The notes: generated by a model not told the origin, from the letters alone. Positions 9,059-19,341 are shown, counted from the stretch's first letter. The stretch: 64,000 nt of DNA from Thalassobellus citreus (GCF_044385915.1 NZ_JBISCC010000110.1:1-64000); one strand, 5' to 3'. Made by a program: numbers and translations.

Positions 9059-12000
9059 ATGATGAGAAAAAAAATACTAAGCCTGTGTTTTGGGTTCCTA
9101 ATTTCAGGGCTCTGGGCGCAACAGGATGATGGTGCCAAAATTGTTACCACATCGCAGGCCGCACAAAACAATGGTTATACCATTCAAGTTGGTGTACCTT
9201 ATTTGGGAACCAGTAATGTTGCCAATAACACCGATGCCCGTTTTCCATGGGACATATTATACATTTTTGGAACATTTGCAGAGGAATCTTTTGATGTGTC
9301 TAAAGGCTATTTCGGCGATAAAGTGTTGTTGCAATGGGAGCTAAGAAATAACTTTAATTTAATTACAACCATAGAAATATCACGTAGAGAATTAGGAAGT
9401 ATAACGCCATTTCAATTTATAGGCAGTGCATCACCCAATGATACCCAATACGAAGATAAATATGTAGATGGTGGCGTACTGTATGAATATAAAGTATTGG
9501 CAAAAGGTGTAAGCCAAACCGAAGAGTTATATACGAACTTCATCACAGGCATAGGGTTTAGAAACCCAACAGCCATAGTAACAGGTAACGTAAGTTATAA
9601 AGGGGGCAACCCGGTGCAGAATGTTACTATTACAGCAGAGTCTGATGGCAGCGTTGTAAGTTACGGCAGTGGTTTAATTATTCCGGGGTCTAATCAGTTA
9701 GAAATATTAAATCTGAACAAACCTATTGCAACACAAACTACGTTGCAAGCGTGGGTACGTCCAGATGAGCCTTATGTTGATGATAGTGGAAATGCTATAA
9801 GATTGTTTAGACTCAACGAGAAAAATGGTAATAATATTGATGTTACCGTTAATTTAAAAGAAACCTCTAAAACTTTAGAAGTTAATATTGGAGGTAATCT
9901 ACATATTATTCAAAACGTTTACCCATCTGGAGATGTGGATGCTCGTGGTGATGATATCATGATACCAGTATCAGATTTCAACAACAATTTTGTACATATT
10001 ACTGCCCAGTTAGAAGATAATAAAGAGCCTTTATTGTTTATAAATGGGCGCCCTATGACTGCGGCTTATAGGGATGCAGCACATGCTGCCAGAGCTAAAG
10101 TAGATGATGAAGATACCTCACCGTATTTAGAAATAACGGTTCTAACAGTAACAACAAGGTTTAATGTAGGAAGTGCCGATTGGAACAATGTATTTATAGG
10201 CGGAGGAAAAACCGCATTAATTGACGAAATACGTGTTTGGAAAAGTATAGAAGACGCTTCAGATATTCGTACAGATTATAAGCGATACATAAGCGGAAAC
10301 GCCCCAGATTTGGTCGTGTATTTAAGTGCTAACGAAAATGCAGGAGGCTATGCTTATGATGCCTCAAGAAATGGATTCAATTACAACAAAAATCACGGTA
10401 GTTTAAACATCCAGGGTATAAGTAACGATATCTCTTTTGTGTCTGGTGCAGGAAATATTCCATCGTCCAGTCAATTAGGTATTCTGGGAGTTACAGATGT
10501 TAATGGTAATTATGAAATCAATGCGATTCCTTATACAGGAACAGGCGAATCATTTAAAATTACGCCTAGTTTTGGACAACATAAATTTGAGCCTAATCAG
10601 CAATTGGTGTTTTTAGGTGAAGGCTCCGAAGTGGTCAATAAAATAGATTTTACAGATACCTCATCCTTTATTTTTAAAGGCAAAATATTATATGATACCA
10701 GAGGTGTGTTCCCTTCTTTTGTTGATGTAAACGGAGGTGTTTTGAGTGGTCTTAGTGATGGGGATGAGTATGTAAGTGGAGGCACTAGTATTTTAGATGA
10801 AACGTATAACCAGTATGAGCAAAACGGTAATTTTTATAATAAAGGAGAATATTGGTTAAATGATTTAAACGATACCGATACGACTAATGACCGCTTAGAA
10901 CGTTATGCACGTATTCCGGTAGCTGGAGCCAACATTTATATAGATGGCAACATAGTTTTAGATGAAAATAATGTCCCTATAGAATCGGATAGCGAAGGTA
11001 ATTTTGATATTAGTGTGCCTATTGGTAATCACTTTATTCGTGTTGCTAAAACCGGACATGAATTTACTTATGAGGGTAGATTTCCGGCAGAAACAGGCAC
11101 CTTTCAAGAGTTCTTTGAAGATGCCCAGGAACAAGTGGTGTTTATTGATGAAACACGTGTTACAGCTGTAGGTCGTGTTGTTGGTGGCTCGGTAGAAGCC
11201 CAAAAACCAATAGGTTTTGGTGATAATGGGTTTTTTAGTACACCATTTATTAAAGTTGAAAATAGCCTACCAGTTATAGAAAACTTAGATGTAAGTTCTA
11301 AAAATAATATTGGTGTAGCGAATATGACTTTTGATTATGCACCAGTTGGAGCCAATGTAACGCCCTATACAAAATTTAATTTTCAAACTAATAGTGAGTC
11401 AGGGGAGTATCGTGTAAAATTGATGCCGCTTAATTATGAGATTGTTGGAGGTACTGGTTTACAGATTGCTAGTAATGCTGCTATCAATACAAGTATTATT
11501 GATTCAGGAACTAAAGAAGCTGTTAACTTTGCAAGCATTCCACCACTTTTAACTCCAGAGTTTAAATATCCTGATGATACGGTGCTCGAAGGTGTACCCT
11601 ATCATTTTGAGAAAAGTTTTATTTATAGGTCTACACCAGTTTTACGAGTTACTGACCAAACCTCTGAAAGTGAACTTGTTTTAAAAGACAGTAATGGTGT
11701 TGACCAAACTATAAGTACAGAAGGGTTTAAGCATCCAGATGGATCAAATGATGATGTTCTTATTTATCAACAGTTTTCTACTTACCAAATAGTTTTAAAA
11801 ACCTTTGAGCGTTATGAAAATTTTGATATGGATATAAGTGGCGTTGAAGATATAGTTCCTATTGTAGATGGGCAGTTAAGTATTACAAATAATTTAGCAA
11901 TACCAGAATCAGAAGTTATTGAAAATGATGCTAATGATAATAGTATTACCAATTATTCATTTATTGGTGGAGTACCTAATACAAACACACCTTTTACACG

Positions 12001-15000
12001 TAATATTGATATTCAATATGTTATTGAAGGGGAACCATATTCTGCTGAAAATTATATTAGTGATGGGATTATTTTAGGCGGTGCAAGAGATGGAAGTCAA
12101 TCCATACTATCAGAAGCACCAGAGATTCCAGATATTATTTTAAGAGACCCACCAGGGTCAAATAGTTTCGCATCTATAGAAGCTGGAGAAAGCATTAGTT
12201 TTACTACAGACAATAGTTTTTCAAGTGGAGTAGGCATTTCTCAAAGTGTGAAATTAATGTTGGGAGGTGAAGTATCCATTGTGGCAGGACCTCCAGGAGC
12301 TGGACTTGTTGTTAAAACTGAAGTTACCAATAGTTTAACAGGAAATATTTCAGTAGAATCCTCTTCTAAAGATGGCAATAGTATTACCAAAACCTATACA
12401 TTCAACCAAACCATATCAACCAGTGATGACCCAGAATTTGTAGGAGCAGAAGGTGATTTATATATAGGAAATTCTAAAAATTATTCTAAAGGTAGTTTTG
12501 ATGATTTTCAAGCAACTTTAGATCAGGTAGGTGACCCTGGTGATAATTTTGAATTAACCAATGGTAATGGTGATAAAGTGTATTTAAATAAACAAAAAGC
12601 CTTTTATCTGGGTGAAAAGCCAACAAATACGTTCTTTGTGTATTCTCAAAAATTCATTATTACCGATTTAATTCCAGAATACGAAGCTATTGTAGAAACT
12701 TTATCAAATGGAGGTACGGTTGAAAATGCAAAACCTCAATCTTGGTATGAAAATCAAATTGATTTATGGCGCAGAATCATATTAAATAATGAACGTAGTA
12801 AATATACAGCGCTAAATGATCCTACTTTTATTGGACAAACAGCCCTAAGTGCTATTGGATCTTATACTAGTGATCTTGAAGATGAAATAAATAATGCGCA
12901 AGTAGGTGGGCCTTATGAAAGTTTATTACAAGAGAAATTAAAATTAGCGGATGAACAAAAAGCTTTAATAACATCAAAATCGCAAGATAATATCACATTT
13001 GATTCCGGTGTTGGTGAAGTGTCCAGAAGCATAGAATCAGTAGTTGTTAATACATCAACTTTAGAGTTTGATATTAACATAGAAGAAAGTTTACAATTAC
13101 AATTAGGCTTTAGTGTCAATAAATTGGGAATAGAATCTACAACAACAGGATTTGCAAGTCAGGCATTTAGTGCATCATTAACAGAAGAAGATACAAAGAC
13201 CAGCACTATTAGTTATACGTTAAAAGACAATGACCCAGCTAATGTATTAAGTGTAGATATTATCAATTTATTTGATGGTAGCGGTCCTATATTTACAACG
13301 GTAGGAGGTAGAACATCTTGTCCTTATGAAGGCGCTGAGTTATCACATTATTATAATCATAGTACTTTTAATCCTAACAACCCAGTTATAGAGTTGGCTC
13401 AGGGAGATAGAGAAACATTAAGTAATGCCACAGAAAGAGCAGAAGACCCTAAAATTCTTGTTGAGGTTGCTGAAATTTTTAATATCCCGGAAAGTAACAA
13501 CGCAGAGTTTAAATTACTACTCTCAAATAATGCAGATGCTACAAGTGATGACGCTAGCTTTAATTATTTTGAACTTATTGTAGATAACTTAACAAACCCG
13601 AATAATGCATTAATAAATGTAAGCCAGAATGGAACTGTGGTTTTTGTACCATATGGTCAAACTGTGGAGTATACCTTAACTCTTGGGAAATCAGTATCCG
13701 ATGTTAATGATTACGAAGATATTCGTGTTATTTTACAATCGCAATGCGATCCGGTAAATGTTTTTGATGATGTCTTGATTTCTGCACATTTTGTGCCATC
13801 GTGTTCTCAGGTAGCTGTTAAAGCACCATTAGATAATTGGGTGTATAATGTTAGTAATTCAACAAGTCCATTAACGATTAACTTATCAGAATACAATCAA
13901 GCATTTGATAATTTTGAAAAGATAGATTTAGAATACCGTTTATCCACTGCTCCAAATTGGACGCGATTACATACATATTACAATACTCAAGTTTTTTATG
14001 ATGATGCACTAGCGAATAGTGAAACAGAAATTTCATTAATAACAGATGCAGAAGTAATATTTCCATTTGATATCGCAGGTTTGCAATTACAAGATGGTAA
14101 ATACGAGATTAGAGCACGAAGTACCTGTGTTAATGGTACAGAATTTATAGCAGATGTTATTTCAGGTAACGTAGATTTAAAATCACCACAACAATTCGGC
14201 ACTCCATTGCCAACCGATGGGATTTTAGGTCCAGGAGAAGATTTACGTGTGAGTTTTAATGAAAATATTTTTTACAACAGTGCCGTAAGTACCATTGAAA
14301 TTAAAGGAGAAACTAATCAGTTACCAATAGACCATAGTGTGTCTTTACGTTTTGACGGTGCAAATAATACGGCGACCATAGAAAGTCCAAGATTAGTATC
14401 AGGCGATTTGACTGTGGAGTTCTGGATGAACAATGCCACAACTGCATCAACAGCTACAGTAATTAGTCAGCAAAACGGACTAAATATTCGTTTAGAAAAT
14501 GGAGACATTTATGCTACCCTAGGAGACATTACGGCTAATGGAACCATAGTTACTGATGGACTATTTCACCATTATACAATTACACACAATAATGCATCAG
14601 GTAGTCTTAGTATTTATGAAGATGATCGTGACATTGGTGGAGCAACCGGAATAGCAAATACGCAATTTACAAACAATAACCCACTAGTAATTGGCGGAAA
14701 CACCTTTATAGGAAACATACATGACCTGCGATTATGGACAAAATCTATAAGTTTAAGTGAAGCTTATGCTAATATCTATAGCAAGATATTAGGAAGCGAA
14801 GCAAATTTAGTGGGTTATTGGCCAATGAATGAAGGACAAGGTAACATAGCAAACGACTTGGCACGATTTAAACACGCTGCAATAACCGCAGATTGGGATA
14901 TTAAACCTAATGGTAATTCTTATGAGTTTGCTAATGGACAATATTTAGAATTAGATAATGTAGGTTTTGTTCAATTAACGAATACTATGGACGCTACGAT

Positions 15001-17656
15001 ATCCTTTTGGATAAAAACAGACTCCCCACAAGAAGCGACTATATTTTCAAACGGACTCGGGAAAGGTGATGGTACACCAACAGGAACAGATCCCGTACAG
15101 TCTAATGGTTTTGCCAACAAATGGGCCATTAATATGAATAGTTCAGGAGCCTTGTATTTTACGAGTGAAGAAAATGAATATGTATTAACAGCTGAAAGTG
15201 TGGCTGATAATAATTGGCATCATATCACCTTGTTATTTAACCGAAATGGTTCTTTAAGAACTTATGTAGATGCTCAACAAGTATCGTCTAACCCAATAAT
15301 AGATATTGGTGGTTTTTCTGGAAACCAAGCATGGATTGGTGCCCGAGGGTTTAAAGACCAAGCAGGTGTCGAAACTATAGACCGAGTATTTACAGGTGAA
15401 ATTGATGAATTCCGTTTGTGGAATACCTTGCGTAATGTAGACCAAATATCTAGAGACCGTTTTAACGAAATGGATGTAGAAAGTATCGGGCTATTATTAT
15501 ACGCTCGTATGAATGCACCAGATCCAGCTACTGCAAATGGACCACGTTATTATCATGCTTATAGCAATCAAAGTGTCATTCCATCTAATGCCGTGTTAAG
15601 TTCTGGGGCTGTGAATTATTCAGATGATGGTCCAGCTATTAAGCCAGAGCGTAAGCTTATTAAATTTCAGGTAAATCATATTATTAACGAAGATGATATG
15701 ATATTAGAGCCTGTTATTTCTGACTGGGCAGCTTTGGAAGGCCAGATATTAGATATCACAGTACATCGTATGTTTGATGCTTCAAATAACCAACAGCAAT
15801 CACCAATTACATGGACAGCGTTTGTTCAGAAAAACGAAATGAGTTGGTTTGTTGATGGCTTTAATGATATGGTTGATATTGTTAAAGAAGGAAATGAATC
15901 GCCATCATTCGAAATTACTATTATAAATAAAGGAGGTTTAGTACAACCCTATAATATTTCTGGAATACCAAACTGGTTGTCTTTGAGTAGTACATCGGGA
16001 AGTTTAGCTCCAGATAGTAAAGTCACAATCACGGCAACCATAGATGAAAGTCTATCCGTAGGAGATTATATAGAAAACCTTTATTTACAAACCGATTTTG
16101 GTTTAGATGAAAAACTACAGCTAGAAGTTAGAGTTCTAGCCGAAGAACCAGGATGGGAAGTAGACCCTAATGACTTTGATTTTAGTATGAATATTGTTGG
16201 TCGTATAAAGGTAGATGGTGTTTTCTCAGATGATGAATTCGATAGAATTGCAGCGTTTGTAAATGGAGAAACTAGAGGTGTTGCGAATATTGTTTATAAC
16301 GAATCGTATCAAGAATATTTTGTATTCCTAACAGTTTACAGTAATACTGTGTCAGGAGAAGCAATAGCATTCAGTATATGGGATGCAACAAAAGACCAAA
16401 TAATGCAGTCTACTTTAGATGGCAATGCCTCCGTAACCTTTGTGGAGAATAATGTTATAGGATCTTTAAGCAATCCTGCGATATTTGAAAATACTAATGT
16501 TGTAGAACAAGACATTGCTTTAAATGCAGGTTGGACTTGGGTGTCATTTAATGTAAATGACGCTAACTTCTCTAACCTAAATGTATTAACATCTGGTATG
16601 AATTTACAAACATCAGATCGTATATTGAGTCATTCTCCAACACAGTTAGAAACCTATTTCAAAGATAACGCTACACCAGCTAACAGTTTATGGAATGGAG
16701 CTATTAGTGCTAATTCTGGTTTGTCTACAAATTTTATGTACAAGATGAAGTTTGCAAATCAACAATCATTAAAAGTAAAAGGGAGTAGTGTTGATGTTAG
16801 TGCTTGGAGTTTTAATATTCAGGAGAACTGGAATTGGCTGCCATATCCATTAAATAAGAATGTATCAGTAAATGAAGCTTTAGCTACGTTTGATGTGTCT
16901 GATGGAGACATCATAAAATCACAGAATTTATTTGCTATTTACGACCCATTGAATGGTTGGAGTGGTACACTAAATTATCTGAAAGTAGGTAAAGGTTATA
17001 TGATTAGGTCAGGAAAAGGACAGAGTTTTAAGTACCCTAATATTTTCGGTAAATCTGGAAATACTAAGAAAGGGGATGCAACTTCGAAAACATCTGGAAA
17101 CCAAGACGGCATAACTAAAGAATTTGCTCAATATTCTAATACGATGAATGCTGTAGTGCTGTTGCCAGAAGGGTTTGATAAACTCTATGTTTATGATGAT
17201 GAAGGTGTTTTAAAAGGGGTTTCCGAGAATCAATTAGTTGGAGATAAAACATTGAATTTTATAACAATTTACGGAGAAGTAGAAAGAGAATTAACCTTTT
17301 TTATAGGAGATGGGAATTCTCAGAAGTCAACTCAAAAGACCTTTGTGTTTAAGGGGAATAATGTTTTAGGGACTGTGGCCAATCCAGTTGTTTTAGAAGC
17401 TAATGGTTTAGAACAACTTAAAATGTATCCTAATCCGTTTAAAGATGAATTACTAATACAGTTAAAATCTGACAATTCAGATATTATGAATGTTGAATTG
17501 ATTAATGCTTATGGTCAGTTGGTTTATAAAAAAGCATATAAAATTAACAGTGGTATCAATACCATTAAACTAAAACCAGAGATTAGTATAGGCATGTACT
17601 TTTTAAAAGTAAATATGAATACCACTAACAAAACGTATAAAGTAATTAAAAACTAA
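9059..17656 (+). CDS. Giant multidomain LamG/T9SS secreted protein (2865 aa)
   Basis: Very large exported protein. Start ATG 9059 or the next codon 9062; signal peptide to ~20 (SGLWAQ). In order: a fibronectin-III-like segment (~72-140); a LamG/concanavalin-like domain (~205-430, with IDEIRVWKS); two carboxypeptidase-regulatory-like folds (~475-560 and ~620-690); a long middle section of about 1000 residues that I cannot assign; two more LamG domains (~1755-1945 and ~1955-2175, with HHYTITHN, LRLWTKS, NWHHITLLFN, FRLWNTL); a domain at ~2364-2480 shared with the next gene; a Trp-rich segment (~2490-2660, GWTWVSFNV, NWNWLPYPL); and a type A T9SS sorting domain from ~2785 (MYPNPFKDELLIQL). No catalytic motif is visible. 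A role in adhesion, surface layer or polymer binding is inferred from LamG. Gaps of 9 and 5 bases to its neighbours indicate one operon. Confidence 0.88.
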   Translation: MMRKKILSLCFGFLISGLWAQQDDGAKIVTTSQAAQNNGYTIQVGVPYLGTSNVANNTDARFPWDILYIFGTFAEESFDVSKGYFGDKVLLQWELRNNFNLITTIEISRRELGSITPFQFIGSASPNDTQYEDKYVDGGVLYEYKVLAKGVSQTEELYTNFITGIGFRNPTAIVTGNVSYKGGNPVQNVTITAESDGSVVSYGSGLIIPGSNQLEILNLNKPIATQTTLQAWVRPDEPYVDDSGNAIRLFRLNEKNGNNIDVTVNLKETSKTLEVNIGGNLHIIQNVYPSGDVDARGDDIMIPVSDFNNNFVHITAQLEDNKEPLLFINGRPMTAAYRDAAHAARAKVDDEDTSPYLEITVLTVTTRFNVGSADWNNVFIGGGKTALIDEIRVWKSIEDASDIRTDYKRYISGNAPDLVVYLSANENAGGYAYDASRNGFNYNKNHGSLNIQGISNDISFVSGAGNIPSSSQLGILGVTDVNGNYEINAIPYTGTGESFKITPSFGQHKFEPNQQLVFLGEGSEVVNKIDFTDTSSFIFKGKILYDTRGVFPSFVDVNGGVLSGLSDGDEYVSGGTSILDETYNQYEQNGNFYNKGEYWLNDLNDTDTTNDRLERYARIPVAGANIYIDGNIVLDENNVPIESDSEGNFDISVPIGNHFIRVAKTGHEFTYEGRFPAETGTFQEFFEDAQEQVVFIDETRVTAVGRVVGGSVEAQKPIGFGDNGFFSTPFIKVENSLPVIENLDVSSKNNIGVANMTFDYAPVGANVTPYTKFNFQTNSESGEYRVKLMPLNYEIVGGTGLQIASNAAINTSIIDSGTKEAVNFASIPPLLTPEFKYPDDTVLEGVPYHFEKSFIYRSTPVLRVTDQTSESELVLKDSNGVDQTISTEGFKHPDGSNDDVLIYQQFSTYQIVLKTFERYENFDMDISGVEDIVPIVDGQLSITNNLAIPESEVIENDANDNSITNYSFIGGVPNTNTPFTRNIDIQYVIEGEPYSAENYISDGIILGGARDGSQSILSEAPEIPDIILRDPPGSNSFASIEAGESISFTTDNSFSSGVGISQSVKLMLGGEVSIVAGPPGAGLVVKTEVTNSLTGNISVESSSKDGNSITKTYTFNQTISTSDDPEFVGAEGDLYIGNSKNYSKGSFDDFQATLDQVGDPGDNFELTNGNGDKVYLNKQKAFYLGEKPTNTFFVYSQKFIITDLIPEYEAIVETLSNGGTVENAKPQSWYENQIDLWRRIILNNERSKYTALNDPTFIGQTALSAIGSYTSDLEDEINNAQVGGPYESLLQEKLKLADEQKALITSKSQDNITFDSGVGEVSRSIESVVVNTSTLEFDINIEESLQLQLGFSVNKLGIESTTTGFASQAFSASLTEEDTKTSTISYTLKDNDPANVLSVDIINLFDGSGPIFTTVGGRTSCPYEGAELSHYYNHSTFNPNNPVIELAQGDRETLSNATERAEDPKILVEVAEIFNIPESNNAEFKLLLSNNADATSDDASFNYFELIVDNLTNPNNALINVSQNGTVVFVPYGQTVEYTLTLGKSVSDVNDYEDIRVILQSQCDPVNVFDDVLISAHFVPSCSQVAVKAPLDNWVYNVSNSTSPLTINLSEYNQAFDNFEKIDLEYRLSTAPNWTRLHTYYNTQVFYDDALANSETEISLITDAEVIFPFDIAGLQLQDGKYEIRARSTCVNGTEFIADVISGNVDLKSPQQFGTPLPTDGILGPGEDLRVSFNENIFYNSAVSTIEIKGETNQLPIDHSVSLRFDGANNTATIESPRLVSGDLTVEFWMNNATTASTATVISQQNGLNIRLENGDIYATLGDITANGTIVTDGLFHHYTITHNNASGSLSIYEDDRDIGGATGIANTQFTNNNPLVIGGNTFIGNIHDLRLWTKSISLSEAYANIYSKILGSEANLVGYWPMNEGQGNIANDLARFKHAAITADWDIKPNGNSYEFANGQYLELDNVGFVQLTNTMDATISFWIKTDSPQEATIFSNGLGKGDGTPTGTDPVQSNGFANKWAINMNSSGALYFTSEENEYVLTAESVADNNWHHITLLFNRNGSLRTYVDAQQVSSNPIIDIGGFSGNQAWIGARGFKDQAGVETIDRVFTGEIDEFRLWNTLRNVDQISRDRFNEMDVESIGLLLYARMNAPDPATANGPRYYHAYSNQSVIPSNAVLSSGAVNYSDDGPAIKPERKLIKFQVNHIINEDDMILEPVISDWAALEGQILDITVHRMFDASNNQQQSPITWTAFVQKNEMSWFVDGFNDMVDIVKEGNESPSFEITIINKGGLVQPYNISGIPNWLSLSSTSGSLAPDSKVTITATIDESLSVGDYIENLYLQTDFGLDEKLQLEVRVLAEEPGWEVDPNDFDFSMNIVGRIKVDGVFSDDEFDRIAAFVNGETRGVANIVYNESYQEYFVFLTVYSNTVSGEAIAFSIWDATKDQIMQSTLDGNASVTFVENNVIGSLSNPAIFENTNVVEQDIALNAGWTWVSFNVNDANFSNLNVLTSGMNLQTSDRILSHSPTQLETYFKDNATPANSLWNGAISANSGLSTNFMYKMKFANQQSLKVKGSSVDVSAWSFNIQENWNWLPYPLNKNVSVNEALATFDVSDGDIIKSQNLFAIYDPLNGWSGTLNYLKVGKGYMIRSGKGQSFKYPNIFGKSGNTKKGDATSKTSGNQDGITKEFAQYSNTMNAVVLLPEGFDKLYVYDDEGVLKGVSENQLVGDKTLNFITIYGEVERELTFFIGDGNSQKSTQKTFVFKGNNVLGTVANPVVLEANGLEQLKMYPNPFKDELLIQLKSDNSDIMNVELINAYGQLVYKKAYKINSGINTIKLKPEISIGMYFLKVNMNTTNKTYKVIKN

Positions 17657-17661
17657 TCAAG

Positions 17662-18582
17662 ATGAAAAGAATAATTATAAGAGCAGTCATCGGTCTCTTT
17701 ATGGGAATAACTGTCTATGCACAAACTCCAACTTGGTCTGTTAACGAAAATGATTTTGAATATAATATGTCGTTCGTAGCTTTTTTAAATATTGACGGTG
17801 TCACCTTATCTAGTACAAATGATATGATTGGATCCTTTGTAAATGATGAGTGTAGAGGCGTTACGAACCTTATATATGTGCCAAGTAAAGACAGGTATTA
17901 CGCGTATTTTAATGTATTTTCTAATACAAGCGGAGAGGCTATAAGTTTTAAAGTGTACGATTCAACCAATGATAAGGTTGTTGATATTAGTAAAACGGTA
18001 AATTTTCAAATAAATGCGCTTTTTGGAGATATAGCACAAGCCTTTAGTTTTGCAAGCCCAGAATTGAATAGTGAAGCAGAATTATTGAGTTTTAACTTTA
18101 AAGATGTCACTATTAGTAATAGAATAAATAATGGTAATGAAATGACATTATATGTAGAAAACAGTCAGGATGTATCAGCTTTAATACCGCTTTTTGAATT
18201 AAGTCTAGGAGCACAACTGTATCATAATGGGATGTTACTCACATCAGATAATAATGTCTTAGATTTTACCAGCACACAAATTTTTGATGTTATATCCGAA
18301 GATGAGTCGGTATTCAATCGTTGGCAAATTACAGTTAAATATAATGCAGCTATAGGTGATTTAACCTTTTACAAAAAAGATGCAGTGTGTTACAATGGAG
18401 GAGCAATAAAAGTGGTAGCATCTCAAAACGGAGATACTGTCGTGGTATTGAAAGATCAATCTGAGGTCGGAACACAACAAATAAGTAATGGAGAAGCATT
18501 ATTTTCTAATTTAAGTGTTGGGAGTTACCTTTTAAAGATTAATGGGTTGGAGAAAGAAATAGAAATAAATTTAAAAGAATAG
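17662..18582 (+). CDS. Secreted protein sharing a domain with the giant LamG protein
   Basis: Protein of 306 residues with signal peptide MKRIIIRAVIGLFMGITVYAQ. Residues ~22-130 (PTWSVNENDFEYNMSF, VNDECRGVTNLIY, YFNVFSNTSGEAISFKVYD) are clearly homologous to residues ~2364-2480 of the preceding protein (PGWEVDPNDFDFSMNI, VNGETRGVANIVY, VYSNTVSGEAIAFSIWD). Residues ~135-235 look like a DUF5018-like beta-sandwich (LLSFNFKDVTISNRI, VFNRWQITVKYN). The rest resembles a small carbohydrate-binding or Ig-type module. There is no T9SS sorting domain, so it may stay periplasmic or attach to partners. It is separated from the giant gene by 5 bases and from the lipoprotein gene by 3. Duplicated-domain pairs like this suggest physical association. 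Function unknown. Confidence 0.8.
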   Translation: MKRIIIRAVIGLFMGITVYAQTPTWSVNENDFEYNMSFVAFLNIDGVTLSSTNDMIGSFVNDECRGVTNLIYVPSKDRYYAYFNVFSNTSGEAISFKVYDSTNDKVVDISKTVNFQINALFGDIAQAFSFASPELNSEAELLSFNFKDVTISNRINNGNEMTLYVENSQDVSALIPLFELSLGAQLYHNGMLLTSDNNVLDFTSTQIFDVISEDESVFNRWQITVKYNAAIGDLTFYKKDAVCYNGGAIKVVASQNGDTVVVLKDQSEVGTQQISNGEALFSNLSVGSYLLKINGLEKEIEINLKE

Positions 18583-18585
18583 ATT

Positions 18586-19020
18586 ATGAAAAGTCATAAA
18601 TATTTTCTGTTGATTATTATACTTATGTTTTTATCAATAAGTTGCTCTAATGATGAAGAACTAGTTGATCAAGATCCATCTGCACCAGTAACTCCAGAAG
18701 TAATTGAAAGTTTTGACCCAATTGATATAAAGTTTGTTTATGAAGATGGCTCAAGTATTGGTACTGATGAATGTATTGATCCTGAAAATGCATACGCAAT
18801 TGAAATTGAGGTATCTAAAAATTCTGAAGGAAATACTGATGTATCAAAAATAGAATATACTATAAATGGCGCTTCTTACAGTATGTCTTTTTCAACAGCT
18901 GGAACTAAAAGAAACCCAATTACGTTTGTTAAAGGCAAAAATATTGCCGAATTAGTGAAAACGGCAAAATCAACTGAAGTCGTACTAGTAGAGCAAGATG
19001 ATTTCCAACTAGTGGAATAA
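18586..19020 (+). CDS. Small lipoprotein, probably surface-exposed
   Basis: A 144-residue lipoprotein and the last gene of the operon. The lipobox LSISC puts the lipidated Cys near residue 20. The next residues SNDEE are acidic, as in the lipoprotein export signal of Bacteroidota (SDDFE is the form I recall for Flavobacterium), so export to the cell surface is predicted. The remainder is one beta-rich domain (IKFVYEDGSSIGTDECIDPENAYAI shortened here: key residues are the paired acids and a single Cys) that I do not recognise. It could anchor or receive the secreted partners encoded upstream. A strong terminator follows 31 bases later. Confidence 0.75.
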   Translation: MKSHKYFLLIIILMFLSISCSNDEELVDQDPSAPVTPEVIESFDPIDIKFVYEDGSSIGTDECIDPENAYAIEIEVSKNSEGNTDVSKIEYTINGASYSMSFSTAGTKRNPITFVKGKNIAELVKTAKSTEVVLVEQDDFQLVE

Positions 19021-19050
19021 CTTAAATTCAAATAAAGATTAATTTAAACA

Positions 19051-19086
19051 AAAAATCCCGTAAACATAAAGTTTCGGGATTTTTTT
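19051..19086. terminator. Bidirectional terminator between the lipoprotein gene and tRNA-Phe
   Basis: AAAAATCCCG (19051-19060) pairs with CGGGATTTTT (19075-19084), with AAAC/GTTT pairing inside. T follows on the plus strand and, on the minus strand, the A run gives the T tract. It closes the + strand operon and follows the minus-strand tRNA-Phe by one base. Confidence 0.85.
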
Positions 19087-19087
19087 G

Positions 19088-19160
19088 TGGTACCTCCAGG
19101 AATCGAACCAGGGACACAAGGATTTTCAGTCCTTTGCTCTACCAACTGAGCTAAGGTACC
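19088..19160 (-). tRNA. tRNA-Phe (GAA)
   Basis: Read on the minus strand, a full 73-nt cloverleaf: acceptor GGTACCT / AGGTACC with discriminator A, D arm GCTC-AGTTGGTA-GAGC, anticodon stem AAGGA/TCCTT with loop CTGAAAA (anticodon GAA), variable loop GTGTC, and T arm CCTGG-TTCGATT-CCAGG. No CCA is encoded, so it must be added after transcription. It is a lone tRNA with its own promoter and terminator. Confidence 0.97.
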
Positions 19161-19175
19161 TCGCCAAAGCGGTTG

Positions 19176-19206
19176 CAAATATATATTGATTTTTGTTATT
19201 CAGCAA
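19176..19206 (-). promoter_or_regulatory. Promoter of tRNA-Phe
   Basis: On the minus strand, -33 TTG (19204-19206) and -7 box TATATTTG (19176-19183) are separated by 20 bases. This fits the Bacteroidota sigma-ABfr consensus TTG-N19-21-TAnnTTTG. Transcription should begin a few bases before the mature tRNA end at 19160. Confidence 0.75.
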
Positions 19207-19341
19207 GATAATTTCATAAAAAATGCATCTTATTTTTTATTTTTTTATTTTAAATTATTTATGTGTTTTGAAATCAGTATAATAAGTTAAATATTAATAA
19301 TTATTCTTTGTCATTTTGTAATTTTATAGCTTTTAAAATTT

